This document shows positions 42,176-50,105 of a DNA stretch of 64,000 bases, in pieces. This stretch comes from Methanolobus chelungpuianus (GTDB lineage Archaea > Halobacteriota > Methanosarcinia > Methanosarcinales > Methanosarcinaceae). The DNA lies in the NCBI RefSeq assembly GCF_024500045.1, contig NZ_JTEO01000001.1, positions 1 through 64,000 on the forward strand. Direction: 5' to 3'. The notes under the pieces are model-generated. The model did no database searches, was not told the DNA's origin, and saw only the letters and a program-made list of their open reading frames with translations. The position numbers and the translations under genes were made by a program. Position 1 is the stretch's first letter, and every line of letters starts with the position of its first letter.

Positions 42176-43645
42176 TCAGAGGTCGTCCTCTTCCACGCCC
42201 ACGGCTGTGAGGAAGCGCTTGACCACGGCTTCGTTCACCAGTCTTAGAAGGGTCTGCCTGTCCTTTGCTGCGCTGAAGACCCCGAGGTCTATCCGTGCAG
42301 CTGCCGCATTGGCATGTCCTCCGCCGGCCTCCTCTCCGAAAGCGCGTTTCATGATGTCTCCCAGATTGATGCGGATATCGTTGCTCCTTCCTGAGATGAA
42401 GATCTTGTCCTCGCTGACACCGAAGACGACGGTGGTTGAGATGCCCTCAAGGTTGAGCAGGTAGTCTGCAGCCTGGGGAAGTGTGTCCCTGTCACGGATG
42501 CTTCCTACGTTAGACAGCAGGTAGCTCCCAATTACCTGACGGTTGTTGATGGCCTCTCCCAGCACGTCCAGCGTTTCTATCGACATGGAAGGGCGTTCAA
42601 GCTGGTCAAGGATGTCATGGTCCGAAAGCGGATAAAGGTAGGACGCTGCCGAGAGGTCGGCGGAGTCAGTGTTCCTCTTAAAGTCCATGGTATCGGTCCT
42701 TATCCCGTACAGCAGGGCTGTAGCAAGCTTGCTGTCGATATCGATGTTGAGCTCCTGCAGATACTTTGTTACGATGGTTGAGGAGGCCCCTACGTTAGGA
42801 CGTATGTCTATGAACTCTGCGTCTATCTCAGAATCAGTGATGGGATGGTGATCGATAATGATACCTATGTGAGTATTGGTAGGCAGGGGATTGTTGGCCC
42901 CGGGGCCGGAACAGTCCACCATGGCGATCTTGTCATAGGATGTTATCTCTATATCGTCATACCTGTAAAGGTCGATGCCCAGCAGGTTCACAAAAGCCTT
43001 GTTCTCCTGGTGGCCTATCTCTCCGTGATAGATGATATCGGAGCGTATGTCGTGGGAATTTGCTATCGCTTTCAGTGCAAGGGCGCTGGCAATGGCATCA
43101 GGGTCCGGGTTGTTATGCACCATGATGGCCATCTTTTTGTTCCTTATACTCTCAAACCACTGAGCCATCTTATTGCCGCGCCTGAGCCCTTCGGCACGCT
43201 CAAGGGATCTTGAGAGGGATTTAGCGACCATTCTGGGAGGCATGATAACAAGGTCGGCACCCATGGATTCCATTTCCTGCATATTAATAACATCAGTGGC
43301 CCTGGCGACACAGTATACGTCCCTTGATACTTTCTTCCTGACATTCTCAAGGGCGGCTTTGTTTGCCTGGGTATCTGAGCTGAGAATAAGTATGCCTGAC
43401 AGGTTCTTTGTGTTGATCCTGTCAAGGAGTGCAGGATCGCCCACATCGCCGACAATGGCCTCATACGCCTCATCGCGCAGGGTCTCGACCTTCTGTGCGT
43501 CCTTATCCACAATTATCAGGTCTTTGTCAAGCTCCCTGAGTTCCTTGGCCAATGCAAAACCGAAACTCCCACTTCCAAGTATGAGATAGGTGGGTCTTAT
43601 CTTGATCCTGTCGGTTGTGGTGGTCTCCTTAGCAACGGCGTTAAT
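42176..43645 (-). CDS. TrkA-N plus DHH-family phosphoesterase
   Basis: 489 residues if translation starts at ATT 43645. The N-terminal Rossmann/RCK-N domain (YLILGSGSFGFALAKEL, then LIIVDKD) is followed by a DHH phosphoesterase: HNNPDPDAIASALAL, IIDHHPI and the DHHA1 motif GEEAGGGHANAAAA. Such fusions probably cleave a cyclic dinucleotide or short RNA and may sense it through the Rossmann part. Start problem: in frame there is a TGA just upstream (43663-43661), and the only ATG/GTG/TTG before the DHH domain is TTG 43552, inside the nucleotide-binding loop. AGGAGGTAATC lies 7 nt before ATT 43645, so a rare ATT start is the best reading. Confidence 0.85.
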   Translation of the reverse strand: MNAVAKETTTTDRIKIRPTYLILGSGSFGFALAKELRELDKDLIIVDKDAQKVETLRDEAYEAIVGDVGDPALLDRINTKNLSGILILSSDTQANKAALENVRKKVSRDVYCVARATDVINMQEMESMGADLVIMPPRMVAKSLSRSLERAEGLRRGNKMAQWFESIRNKKMAIMVHNNPDPDAIASALALKAIANSHDIRSDIIYHGEIGHQENKAFVNLLGIDLYRYDDIEITSYDKIAMVDCSGPGANNPLPTNTHIGIIIDHHPITDSEIDAEFIDIRPNVGASSTIVTKYLQELNIDIDSKLATALLYGIRTDTMDFKRNTDSADLSAASYLYPLSDHDILDQLERPSMSIETLDVLGEAINNRQVIGSYLLSNVGSIRDRDTLPQAADYLLNLEGISTTVVFGVSEDKIFISGRSNDIRINLGDIMKRAFGEEAGGGHANAAAARIDLGVFSAAKDRQTLLRLVNEAVVKRFLTAVGVEEDDL

Positions 43646-43752
43646 ATGATTACCTCCTTTTCATATAAAGGATGTCAGGTATATTAAAGAATTCCTAAAA
43701 GAAAAGACATTAACTGCTAAATAGAATGCAAACCAAGGATAAATAGGTAATC

Positions 43753-45240
43753 ATGGAAGCTATCACACCATCAAGAATGCGGGCAGTGGACATCAATTGT
43801 GCATATCTGGGTATGAGTCCCCTGCAGCTGATGGAGAATGCAGGCGCGGGTATTGCCCGGGAGATCAGCTCGCAGACCCGCAGCGCAACAGTGCTGTTCG
43901 TTGCAGGCAGGGGTAATAACGGAGGAGATGCTTTTGTGGCTGCTAGGCACCTTTCCCTTATTCCCGGGTTCCGGGTGAGGTTGCTCCTGCTGGGCAGTGC
44001 GTCCCTGATAAGGACTGCGGAAGCGAGGACCAATTTCGATCTGCTAAGATACAGCGGGGTCGATGATGTGAAGGAAATACGCGATTCTGCAGACCTGCGT
44101 TCCTACCCCGGCTGGAAGGATGCCGACATAATCGTTGATGGTGTGCTTGGGTCGGGAATGAAGGGCCTTCCGAGGGAGCCGGAATCAAGCGCAATAGACC
44201 TTATCAACGCCGCGGATGCTTTTGTCATTTCCATAGACTCTCCCTCCGGTTTTGATGCAGGGACAGGCAGTGTGGAAAAATGCGTGAGGGCGGACCTGAC
44301 CCTTACGTTCCATAAAATGAAGGCTGGCCTTGCTTTACCCTCCTCAAAGGCCCTTACAGGTGAGGTCCGTGTCCTGGGGATAGGTGTCTGCAGGGATGCC
44401 GAGGAATTTGTGGGACCGGGAGATCTGAGGAATCTTACTGTGAGAAGCAACTCCGCACATAAGGGCAATTCCGGCAGCATCCTGGTAATTGGAGGTGGAC
44501 CATATTCCGGAGCACCTGCTTTTGCCGCCCTTGCAGCTTTAAGGGCAGGCGCAGACCTGGTGACGCTTGCGGTCCCCGGGAGCATATCCGGGACAATAGC
44601 CGGCTATTCTCCGGACCTGATTGTGGCAGGCGGCTTGCACGGTGACCGGTTATGCCCGGAGCACGTCCCTTTTATCAGGCGTCTCATTAGTTCAAGTGAT
44701 GTTGTTATCATAGGCCCGGGTCTCGGGAGGGACGGAGCAACCCTTGAAGCCATCGGGCAGATACTGCCATTATGCAGGAAGGCCGTTATTGATGCCGATG
44801 CACTTTATCAGTTGCCCTTGCCTTTGCCGGATGGAGGCGAATACATACTGACCCCGCACGGGGGGGAATTCTTCCGCCTTAGGGGCAACAGGCCGGGAAT
44901 TACTCCTTCCCTTCAGGAGAAAAAGGAACTGGTGCGCAGCTTCTCCCTGGATAGTCATGCTGTGACAGTACTGAAGGGAAGTATAGATATAATATCCGAT
45001 GGGGAAGAAACAAGATTCAACAGAACGGGAAATGCAGGCATGACCGTGGGGGGCACAGGTGACGTGCTTGCAGGTGTCGTTGGGGCATTGTTTGCCACCA
45101 ACAGCGCCTTCGATGCAGCATCTTGCGGCTGCTTTATCAACGGTGCAGCGGGTGATCTGGCCTTTGGCGAGAAGGGGTACGGGTTGCTTGCAAGCGATGT
45201 CATTCAGAATATCCCTTATGTTATGAAGCAGGAGTGGTAA
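43753..45240 (+). CDS. nnr: Bifunctional NAD(P)H-hydrate epimerase/dehydratase
   Basis: 495 residues. N-terminal YjeF epimerase domain (about 1-210) with AGRGNNGGDAFVAARH and the SIDSPSGFDAG segment; C-terminal ribokinase-like dehydratase domain (about 225-495) with GSILVIGGGPYSGAP and GGTGDVLAGVVGAL. It repairs hydrated NADH and NADPH using ADP or ATP. ATG 43753 with AGGTAATC directly upstream, very similar to the ribosome binding site of the divergent DHH gene. Followed after 3 bp by a 60-aa gene, so they are linked. Confidence 0.93.
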   Translation: MEAITPSRMRAVDINCAYLGMSPLQLMENAGAGIAREISSQTRSATVLFVAGRGNNGGDAFVAARHLSLIPGFRVRLLLLGSASLIRTAEARTNFDLLRYSGVDDVKEIRDSADLRSYPGWKDADIIVDGVLGSGMKGLPREPESSAIDLINAADAFVISIDSPSGFDAGTGSVEKCVRADLTLTFHKMKAGLALPSSKALTGEVRVLGIGVCRDAEEFVGPGDLRNLTVRSNSAHKGNSGSILVIGGGPYSGAPAFAALAALRAGADLVTLAVPGSISGTIAGYSPDLIVAGGLHGDRLCPEHVPFIRRLISSSDVVIIGPGLGRDGATLEAIGQILPLCRKAVIDADALYQLPLPLPDGGEYILTPHGGEFFRLRGNRPGITPSLQEKKELVRSFSLDSHAVTVLKGSIDIISDGEETRFNRTGNAGMTVGGTGDVLAGVVGALFATNSAFDAASCGCFINGAAGDLAFGEKGYGLLASDVIQNIPYVMKQEW

Positions 45241-45243
45241 TGT

Positions 45244-45426
45244 ATGGAACAGGAGAGCAGGAAAATAACCCTTGACATTGAAAGGAAGCGGATCCGGATG
45301 ATCATCAGCCATGGGGAGGATGAGGAAATACTCAAGCTAACCCTTGATGAGGCAAGGGAGCTGAAAGAAACATTAAATATAACTATTGAGGATTACATGC
45401 AGAGACAGAACCTGCGCATAGACTGA
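45244..45426 (+). CDS. Small conserved-type protein between nnr and moaC
   Basis: 60 residues, highly charged: a beta part (RKITLDIERKRIRMIISHG) and a long helix (LTLDEARELKETLNITIEDYM). The pattern suggests a small beta-hairpin plus helix protein, perhaps a subunit or regulator. It sits 3 bp after nnr and 17 bp before moaC on the same strand, so it is part of the same transcript. No family recognised. Its fixed position between two cofactor genes makes it worth following. Confidence 0.65.
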   Translation: MEQESRKITLDIERKRIRMIISHGEDEEILKLTLDEARELKETLNITIEDYMQRQNLRID

Positions 45427-45443
45427 GATCTCCCGGTGATCGT

Positions 45444-45926
45444 TTGACAAAGAACTTCACTCATATAGAAAATGACCGTGCCGTCATGGTGGATATAAGC
45501 AACAAGGATACTGTTGCAAGAAAGGCAATGGCCTCGGGTGAGATCGTTCTGGGCAGGGACACTATCGGGAATATCAGGAATGGAACCGTTGAAAAGGGCA
45601 ATGTGCTCTCTACTGCAAGGATAGCTGCCATTCTGGCAGTAAAAAAAACCCCGGAACTGATTCCCATGTGCCATCAGATACCCATCACCAGTGTGGATGT
45701 GGACTTCTCAATAGAGGATGACCATGTATCTGCAGTGGTGGAAGTACGTTCCGTTGGCAGGACGGGTGTTGAAATGGAGGCCCTTACAGGAGTCTCTACG
45801 GCGCTCCTGACCATATGGGATATGGTCAAGTCTGCCGAAAAGGACGATACCGGTAATTATCCCCTCACGTGTATACGCAATATCAGGGTCCTTTCAAAAG
45901 TCAAAGGGACCAAAACTAATGTATGA
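45444..45926 (+). CDS. moaC: Cyclic pyranopterin monophosphate synthase
   Basis: 160 residues. Second protein of molybdopterin/tungstopterin synthesis; rearranges the MoaA product to cPMP. Signature blocks are MVDISNKDTVARKA, MCHQIPITSVDVDF, EMEALTGVSTALLTIWDMVKS and the Lys/Asp active site in KSAEKDD. The start is TTG 45444 with GGTGAT 4 bp before it. Methanogens need this cofactor for formylmethanofuran dehydrogenase. It lies in a run with nnr, the 60-aa gene and prs. Confidence 0.95.
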   Translation: MTKNFTHIENDRAVMVDISNKDTVARKAMASGEIVLGRDTIGNIRNGTVEKGNVLSTARIAAILAVKKTPELIPMCHQIPITSVDVDFSIEDDHVSAVVEVRSVGRTGVEMEALTGVSTALLTIWDMVKSAEKDDTGNYPLTCIRNIRVLSKVKGTKTNV

Positions 45927-45979
45927 GAATCGTTACATTAGCAGTACTATAAAAAATGGAACTAAAAGAGGTACATCAT

Positions 45980-46843
45980 TTGAAGATCATAGGAGGACCC
46001 GCATCTCAGGCTCTCTCATCACGAGTTGCAAGGGAATTGAATCTGGAACCGACAGTATGCGATTTCACAAGGTTCCCTGACGGTGAGCTCTATACACGCA
46101 TCCTGGACGAGGATGTGGACGAGGTCACTATAATACAGAGCATAATCACGGATTCTGATTTTGTAGCGTTGTTACAGCTCATAGACGCATGCGAGGACTC
46201 CCCGGTCATCAATGTTGTTATCCCCTACATGGGATATGCAAGGCAGGACCGGAAATTCAAGACCGGTGAACCTATCAGCGCAAGGGCTATTGCCCGGACC
46301 ATTAACGCTGACAGGGTGTTCACAGTGAACGTCCACAAGACCAGCGTGCTGGACTATTTCAACGCTGATGCGTTTGACCTGGATGCCTCCCAGCTCATAG
46401 GCCAGCATATAAGGTCCATGGGCCTGAAGGATGCCCTGCTGGTCTCTCCTGATGCAGGGGCCATGGAGTTCGTGGAAAGGACTGCAAAGGAAATAGGGTA
46501 CGACTGCGACTATCTTGAGAAGACGCGCATTTCCGGTGACACAGTGACCATCAAGACAAAGAGCATTGATGTGCAGGGCAGGGATATCGTGCTGCTGGAC
46601 GATATGATAGCTACCGGCGGGACGATGGTGGAGTCCATAAAACTGCTTAGAGCTCAGGGTGCAAAAGATGTATATCTTGCCTGCGTGCATCCCGTGCTCG
46701 CAAGAAATGCTGTCATGAGACTGCACAATGCAGGTGTGAAGGACATAATCTCCACGGATACCATTGAGAGGATCCAGAGTTCTGTCAGTGTCGCGCCTCT
46801 GATAGCATCTACGATCAAGGGTATATACAATCATAAGCATTAA
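45980..46843 (+). CDS. prs: Ribose-phosphate diphosphokinase (PRPP synthase)
   Basis: 287 residues from TTG 45980, preceded by GAGG with 8-nt spacing; this gives the usual KIIGGPASQ start. ATG 45956 would add eight residues before that (MELKEVHH). Makes PRPP from ribose-5-phosphate and ATP for purine, histidine and pyrimidine synthesis. Visible: DFTRFPDGELYTRI, the ATP/Mg histidine region YMGYARQDRKF, and the PRPP loop DDMIATGGTMVES. The KTGEPISARAIA flexible loop is present. Archaeal short form. Confidence 0.94.
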   Translation: MKIIGGPASQALSSRVARELNLEPTVCDFTRFPDGELYTRILDEDVDEVTIIQSIITDSDFVALLQLIDACEDSPVINVVIPYMGYARQDRKFKTGEPISARAIARTINADRVFTVNVHKTSVLDYFNADAFDLDASQLIGQHIRSMGLKDALLVSPDAGAMEFVERTAKEIGYDCDYLEKTRISGDTVTIKTKSIDVQGRDIVLLDDMIATGGTMVESIKLLRAQGAKDVYLACVHPVLARNAVMRLHNAGVKDIISTDTIERIQSSVSVAPLIASTIKGIYNHKH

Positions 46844-46888
46844 TTATATAGAATAAATGCCAATATTTATCCAAATGAGGCATTTCAC

Positions 46889-47563
46889 ATGACGCTACCT
46901 GATAACTGCCCCCGCGACGGGGCATCCCATTGTAAGAAAAATGCCTGCCATCTGTACGTTGTTGACTGGCGCTCAGGAGATGAACAATGTATCATAGGCT
47001 ACCGATCGACTCATAAGAACCTGTCAAAGTCATCTCCTGTTGTGGATAGCTATGCACAGGACACACGCCGGAGATTCGGGGACAGGCATGGCCAGGAGCC
47101 CCTGGGATCCTATCCGCGGGAAAAGCAGGTGGCTGAAGTAAGCCAAGTAGCTGCCGTTCAGAAAAATCCGGGCGGTGTGGAAGTATCTGTCGAAAAGAGG
47201 CAGACTGCAGATGTACTGTATACACCGAAGGTCTACGAAAGTACGGAAACTGTTCCTGCTCCGGCCGAAGAGGCAAAACCCAGGCACTGGGCGGATATCG
47301 CTCCTGTGAGGACCCTCAGGGAATCAGGCTCCATTCCACGTGATGAGCTTAAGTCGTGGCAGCGTCCTGAGGTCCGTTCAGGAAGTGCCCTGGAAGAGAT
47401 CTCTGAGCTGCGTGAAGAAGTGACTGTGATCAATACTAAGAATACCACAGTGATCGAATCCAGGGAAGCAAGCCAGGAGCAGGCTTCCAAAAAGAGGAAA
47501 TCGCTGGATGACGTAATGAACCTTGGTCTTCCTGATAATTACGAGGAGGAATTCTGGAAATAA
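46889..47563 (+). CDS. Hypothetical protein with disordered middle
   Basis: 224 residues. The first 45 residues contain four Cys (NCPRDG, HCKKNACHL, EQCIIGY) and look like a small metal-binding domain. The rest is hydrophilic, rich in Glu, Ser, Val, Pro, with a short helical segment LEEISELREEVTVI near 165 and a conserved-looking end RKSLDDVMNLGLPDNYEEEFW. No membrane segment. TGAGG at about 46874 fits ATG 46889. Conserved type unknown to me; probably cytoplasmic adaptor. Confidence 0.65.
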   Translation: MTLPDNCPRDGASHCKKNACHLYVVDWRSGDEQCIIGYRSTHKNLSKSSPVVDSYAQDTRRRFGDRHGQEPLGSYPREKQVAEVSQVAAVQKNPGGVEVSVEKRQTADVLYTPKVYESTETVPAPAEEAKPRHWADIAPVRTLRESGSIPRDELKSWQRPEVRSGSALEEISELREEVTVINTKNTTVIESREASQEQASKKRKSLDDVMNLGLPDNYEEEFWK

Positions 47564-47581
47564 CCCTCTTTCTCTTTTCAT

Positions 47582-48217
47582 ATGAGCGTGAGAAATAAAG
47601 ATCTGCTTCAGATCTATCATATACTCCGGGAAGAATTAGGCCCTCAATACTGGTGGCCTGCTGAAACGGCTTTTGAAGTTGTGGTAGGTGCGATGCTTAC
47701 CCAGCAGACCAAGTGGTCCAACGTTGAAAAAGCTATATGTGCTCTCAGGGAGCATGGTCTGCTCGAACCCGGGACTCTTGCGGAAGCGGATATCGCCCTG
47801 ATTGAGAAGCTGGTCCGATGCTGTGGTTTCTATTGCCAGAAAGCTTCCCGCCTGAAGGGTGTTGCAGCATACTTCATTGAACATCCCATGGATGCTGTGT
47901 TCTCATTGCCCGCCGATACTTTGAGGCAGAGGATGCTGTCCCTTAAAGGCGTGGGCAATGAGACCGCGGACAGCATAGTGCTCTATGCCGCCCACAAGCC
48001 AAGCTTTGTAATAGATGCATACACGACCCGTATAATGAAATGCATGGGAGTGGAAGGCGATTACATGAGGCTTAAGAGCCTCTTTGAGAGCAGCCTGCCA
48101 GTGGATGTTGGTATATATCAGGAGTACCATGCATTGATTGTAGAGTATTCGAAGAGATTCTGCGGAAAGAAAAGATGTGATGAGTGTCTGCTATTACGGC
48201 AAGACCTCTGTGAATAA
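47582..48217 (+). CDS. HhH-GPD DNA glycosylase of the endonuclease III type
   Basis: 211 residues. Base-excision repair. FEVVVGAMLTQQTKW (about 30) and the helix-hairpin-helix LKGVGNETADSIVLYA (about 120-135) with catalytic Asp in FVIDAYT (about 143). The C-terminal [4Fe-4S] ligands are CGKKRCDECLLLRQDLC. In place of the Nth Lys the loop reads VGNETADS, so it is closer to the MagIII/MIG glycosylase branch than to bifunctional Nth. ATG 47582, no clear ribosome binding site. The CDIN1-like gene starts 12 bp after its stop. Confidence 0.9.
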   Translation: MSVRNKDLLQIYHILREELGPQYWWPAETAFEVVVGAMLTQQTKWSNVEKAICALREHGLLEPGTLAEADIALIEKLVRCCGFYCQKASRLKGVAAYFIEHPMDAVFSLPADTLRQRMLSLKGVGNETADSIVLYAAHKPSFVIDAYTTRIMKCMGVEGDYMRLKSLFESSLPVDVGIYQEYHALIVEYSKRFCGKKRCDECLLLRQDLCE

Positions 48218-48229
48218 GGAGATATTCGG

Positions 48230-49009
48230 ATGGATATCAATACCTATGAAGAGATTTACAGTTCCCTGCAGGGGGTTGATGATATTGACAGGGTTTCAGA
48301 GAAGTTCTCACAACCCGTGGGTGTCATATACTCCATATTGAACCAGAAGACGGTCACGAACGTAAAGAAGAACTTTTCCCGTGTGCAGGAAAGAAGTGGC
48401 AGGCATGTTGCCATGTGGCAGAAGGGCACAACCATCGTCCAGATCGCGCGGAAGAACAAGATCCCCGCAACCCTCATGGCTACCATGATCCTAGCCGAGC
48501 TGGGCATTCCAAAGAAATCCTTCATGAAGAACATTGACGAGCTTCCTGACATGCGGCTTAAAAAAGAAGTTAAGGAAGCCATGCTTTCGGACCATTTCTT
48601 CTCTCCGCAGGCCCATGAAGTCCATATGGTCAAAGGTAAAATGGGTGAGTCCATACTGGAGCAGTGGCTTCAGAGTAAGGGAATATCTTTCAGGACGGAG
48701 AATGACCTCCGGGAAATGGGAGTTGCAAAAACACCGGATTTCCTGCTGGAAGAGCCCCTGGAGATAAATGGCAAAAAAATAAAGTGGATAGAGAGCAAGG
48801 CTCTGTTTGGTGATGAAAAGGAACACCACTATTATATGAAAAAACAATTCACCGATTACGAAGGCAATTTCGGCACCGGTATGGTGGTTTACTGGTACGG
48901 CTTCCTTGATGATATAAAGATGGACGGACACCTTGTCAAAGACTACACTTTCTTTATTGGGCAGTCCGTCACGATCGATGAATTACTAAACCACGGCCTT
49001 CAGTGGTAG
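48230..49009 (+). CDS. CDIN1/C15orf41-type PD-(D/E)XK nuclease (TPD domain)
   Basis: 259 residues. Archaeal homologue of human CDIN1, the CDA-I disease protein, with the TPD motif at 168-170 (KTPDFLLEEP). The restriction-endonuclease fold shows Glu140 (GKMGESILEQWL), Asp170, Glu188-x-Lys190 (WIESKALFGD), a complete PD-(D/E)xK set. The N-terminal half is helical and HTH-like, perhaps for DNA binding. Strong ribosome binding site AGGAGAT before ATG 48230. It follows a HhH glycosylase by 12 bp, which suggests a role with DNA repair. The human protein works with codanin, a histone-related partner; no equivalent is in the window. Confidence 0.9.
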   Translation: MDINTYEEIYSSLQGVDDIDRVSEKFSQPVGVIYSILNQKTVTNVKKNFSRVQERSGRHVAMWQKGTTIVQIARKNKIPATLMATMILAELGIPKKSFMKNIDELPDMRLKKEVKEAMLSDHFFSPQAHEVHMVKGKMGESILEQWLQSKGISFRTENDLREMGVAKTPDFLLEEPLEINGKKIKWIESKALFGDEKEHHYYMKKQFTDYEGNFGTGMVVYWYGFLDDIKMDGHLVKDYTFFIGQSVTIDELLNHGLQW

Positions 49010-49284
49010 ATGCCCAGGTCGGGTTCTACTTCGGTCTTCGGTTCGATGGTTTTTTCTGGAGTTGGCTTTTCAATTTGTATAAATACATTCTTGGTGTATA
49101 CCTGGTATACTTCTTCCTCTTCGTAGAGTACTGCTTCGTTGTTGATGGTCGCGTGGTTACCGTGAACTGCAATAAAAGGAAGGACGTCCTGATCTGCGGG
49201 TTCACGCTTGTTCCTCATATGGAGTATGTCCATAGACGTGCACATAGGCATGTCTACTTTGGTGGTGGTTATGCGGGTCATCAT
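49000..49284 (-). CDS. Hypothetical protein downstream of the DtxR-type regulator
   Basis: 94 residues. N-terminal MTRITTTKVDMPMCTSMDILHMRNKR, then a beta-rich middle with acidic stretch LYEEEEVYQVYTKNVFIQIEK and an acidic tail. Its 3' end overlaps the CDIN1-like gene by 10 bp. It sits 142 bp after the DtxR-type gene on the same strand and has a 6-bp inverted repeat GTTCGT/ACGAAC just upstream at 49320-49337. No family recognised. Probably real because minus-strand composition is coding-like and the opposite frame is not. Confidence 0.6.
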   Translation of the reverse strand: MMTRITTTKVDMPMCTSMDILHMRNKREPADQDVLPFIAVHGNHATINNEAVLYEEEEVYQVYTKNVFIQIEKPTPEKTIEPKTEVEPDLGIYH

Positions 49285-49319
49285 AGGGTACTACATTGAG
49301 TAGTTATTAAAACCTTACG

Positions 49320-49337
49320 GTTCGTCAAGTTACGAAC
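49320..49337. promoter_or_regulatory. Inverted repeat upstream of the 94-aa gene
   Basis: GTTCGT (49320-49325), CAAGTT, ACGAAC (49332-49337), perfect 6-bp arms. It lies 36-53 bp before ATG 49284. It differs from the palindrome before the DtxR gene, so it may serve another regulator or be a weak version. Confidence 0.4.
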
Positions 49338-49426
49338 AATCTGCATTATTTAAGAGAGAGGGGACTCCTGCTATCATTTTTTAAAAGTCGGGAGATTAGT
49401 TTTCAGCTGCCTGAATGGATACTGCC

Positions 49427-49852
49427 TTACTGGGAGAATTTACAACATCCTGATCCTATAGGGTGTTCACACTTAGGACAGAATTCTCTATGTCGCATGT
49501 ACTGGCATATATGTTCAAGCACTGTCTCTGAAGTGTTATGCTGAAGTATGTTCGCTTCCTTTCTTGCAGTCTCTGGTTCTATCCCCAATACTGTTGTAAG
49601 AAAGCGCCTAAGCACGCGGTTGCTGTGTCTTATTCTCTTTGCCTGTGCCTCCCCTGGCTCGGTCAGTTCCACTCCATAATATGGTTTATAGTCCACAAGT
49701 CCTGCTTCAGAGAGCCGCTGTATCATCTCTGTAACACTCGGGGGTGACACTCCCATCTCCGCAGCTATCTGCGTGGTTCTTGCAGGAGCATTATTCCTTC
49801 TTATCAGGAGAAAGATCGTTTCAAGATATTGATCTGTACGTTCAGGATGCAT
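49427..49852 (-). CDS. DtxR/MntR-family metal-dependent regulator
   Basis: 141 residues from ATG 49852 with GGTGG upstream; GTG 49864 adds four residues. N-terminal winged helix (PARTTQIAAEMGVSPPSVTEMIQRLSEAGL) and the helical dimer/metal domain. By eye the position equal to Asp8 of MntR or Met10 of DtxR is Gln (DQYLETIF). The C-terminus adds a Cys cluster, CPKCEHPIGSGCC, in place of an SH3 domain. Metal preference cannot be read. A perfect palindrome at 49865-49881 overlaps its start region and points to autoregulation. Divergent from lysS. Confidence 0.88.
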   Translation of the reverse strand: MHPERTDQYLETIFLLIRRNNAPARTTQIAAEMGVSPPSVTEMIQRLSEAGLVDYKPYYGVELTEPGEAQAKRIRHSNRVLRRFLTTVLGIEPETARKEANILQHNTSETVLEHICQYMRHREFCPKCEHPIGSGCCKFSQ

Positions 49853-49864
49853 GAACTTACCCAC

Positions 49865-49881
49865 CGCCTATCCTATAGGCG
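49865..49881. promoter_or_regulatory. Palindrome CGCCTAT-cct-ATAGGCG, likely operator of the DtxR-type regulator
   Basis: Seven-bp arms CGCCTAT (49865-49871) and ATAGGCG (49875-49881) around a 3-bp spacer. It lies 13-29 bp before ATG 49852, over the likely start of transcription. A half-site-like CCTATAGGG occurs at about 49455-49463. Confidence 0.6.
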
Positions 49882-50105
49882 TAAGTAGTTAAGATATATA
49901 TGATTTTGGAAATTATCCCGCACTGTGCCATAAAAGTACAGGTGTCGGGTGTACATCGCCGATAAAACCTCTCTGTCCCTCTTAAGCAAAGCTTATAATA
50001 GTAGCAATAATTTAAGGTTACAGTCTCTTAATCTCTCTGAGACCGATCATGAAGAAAGATTATTGGTAATTAGGAATTATCCACTCTCTGGTACTGGTGA
50101 AAAGA

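Noticed and set aside
49003-49299. Plus-strand frame of 98 codons opposite the 94-aa gene
   Set aside because: Aromatic-rich, hydrophobic translation without ribosome binding site; the minus-strand frame has better composition and a promoter-like repeat.
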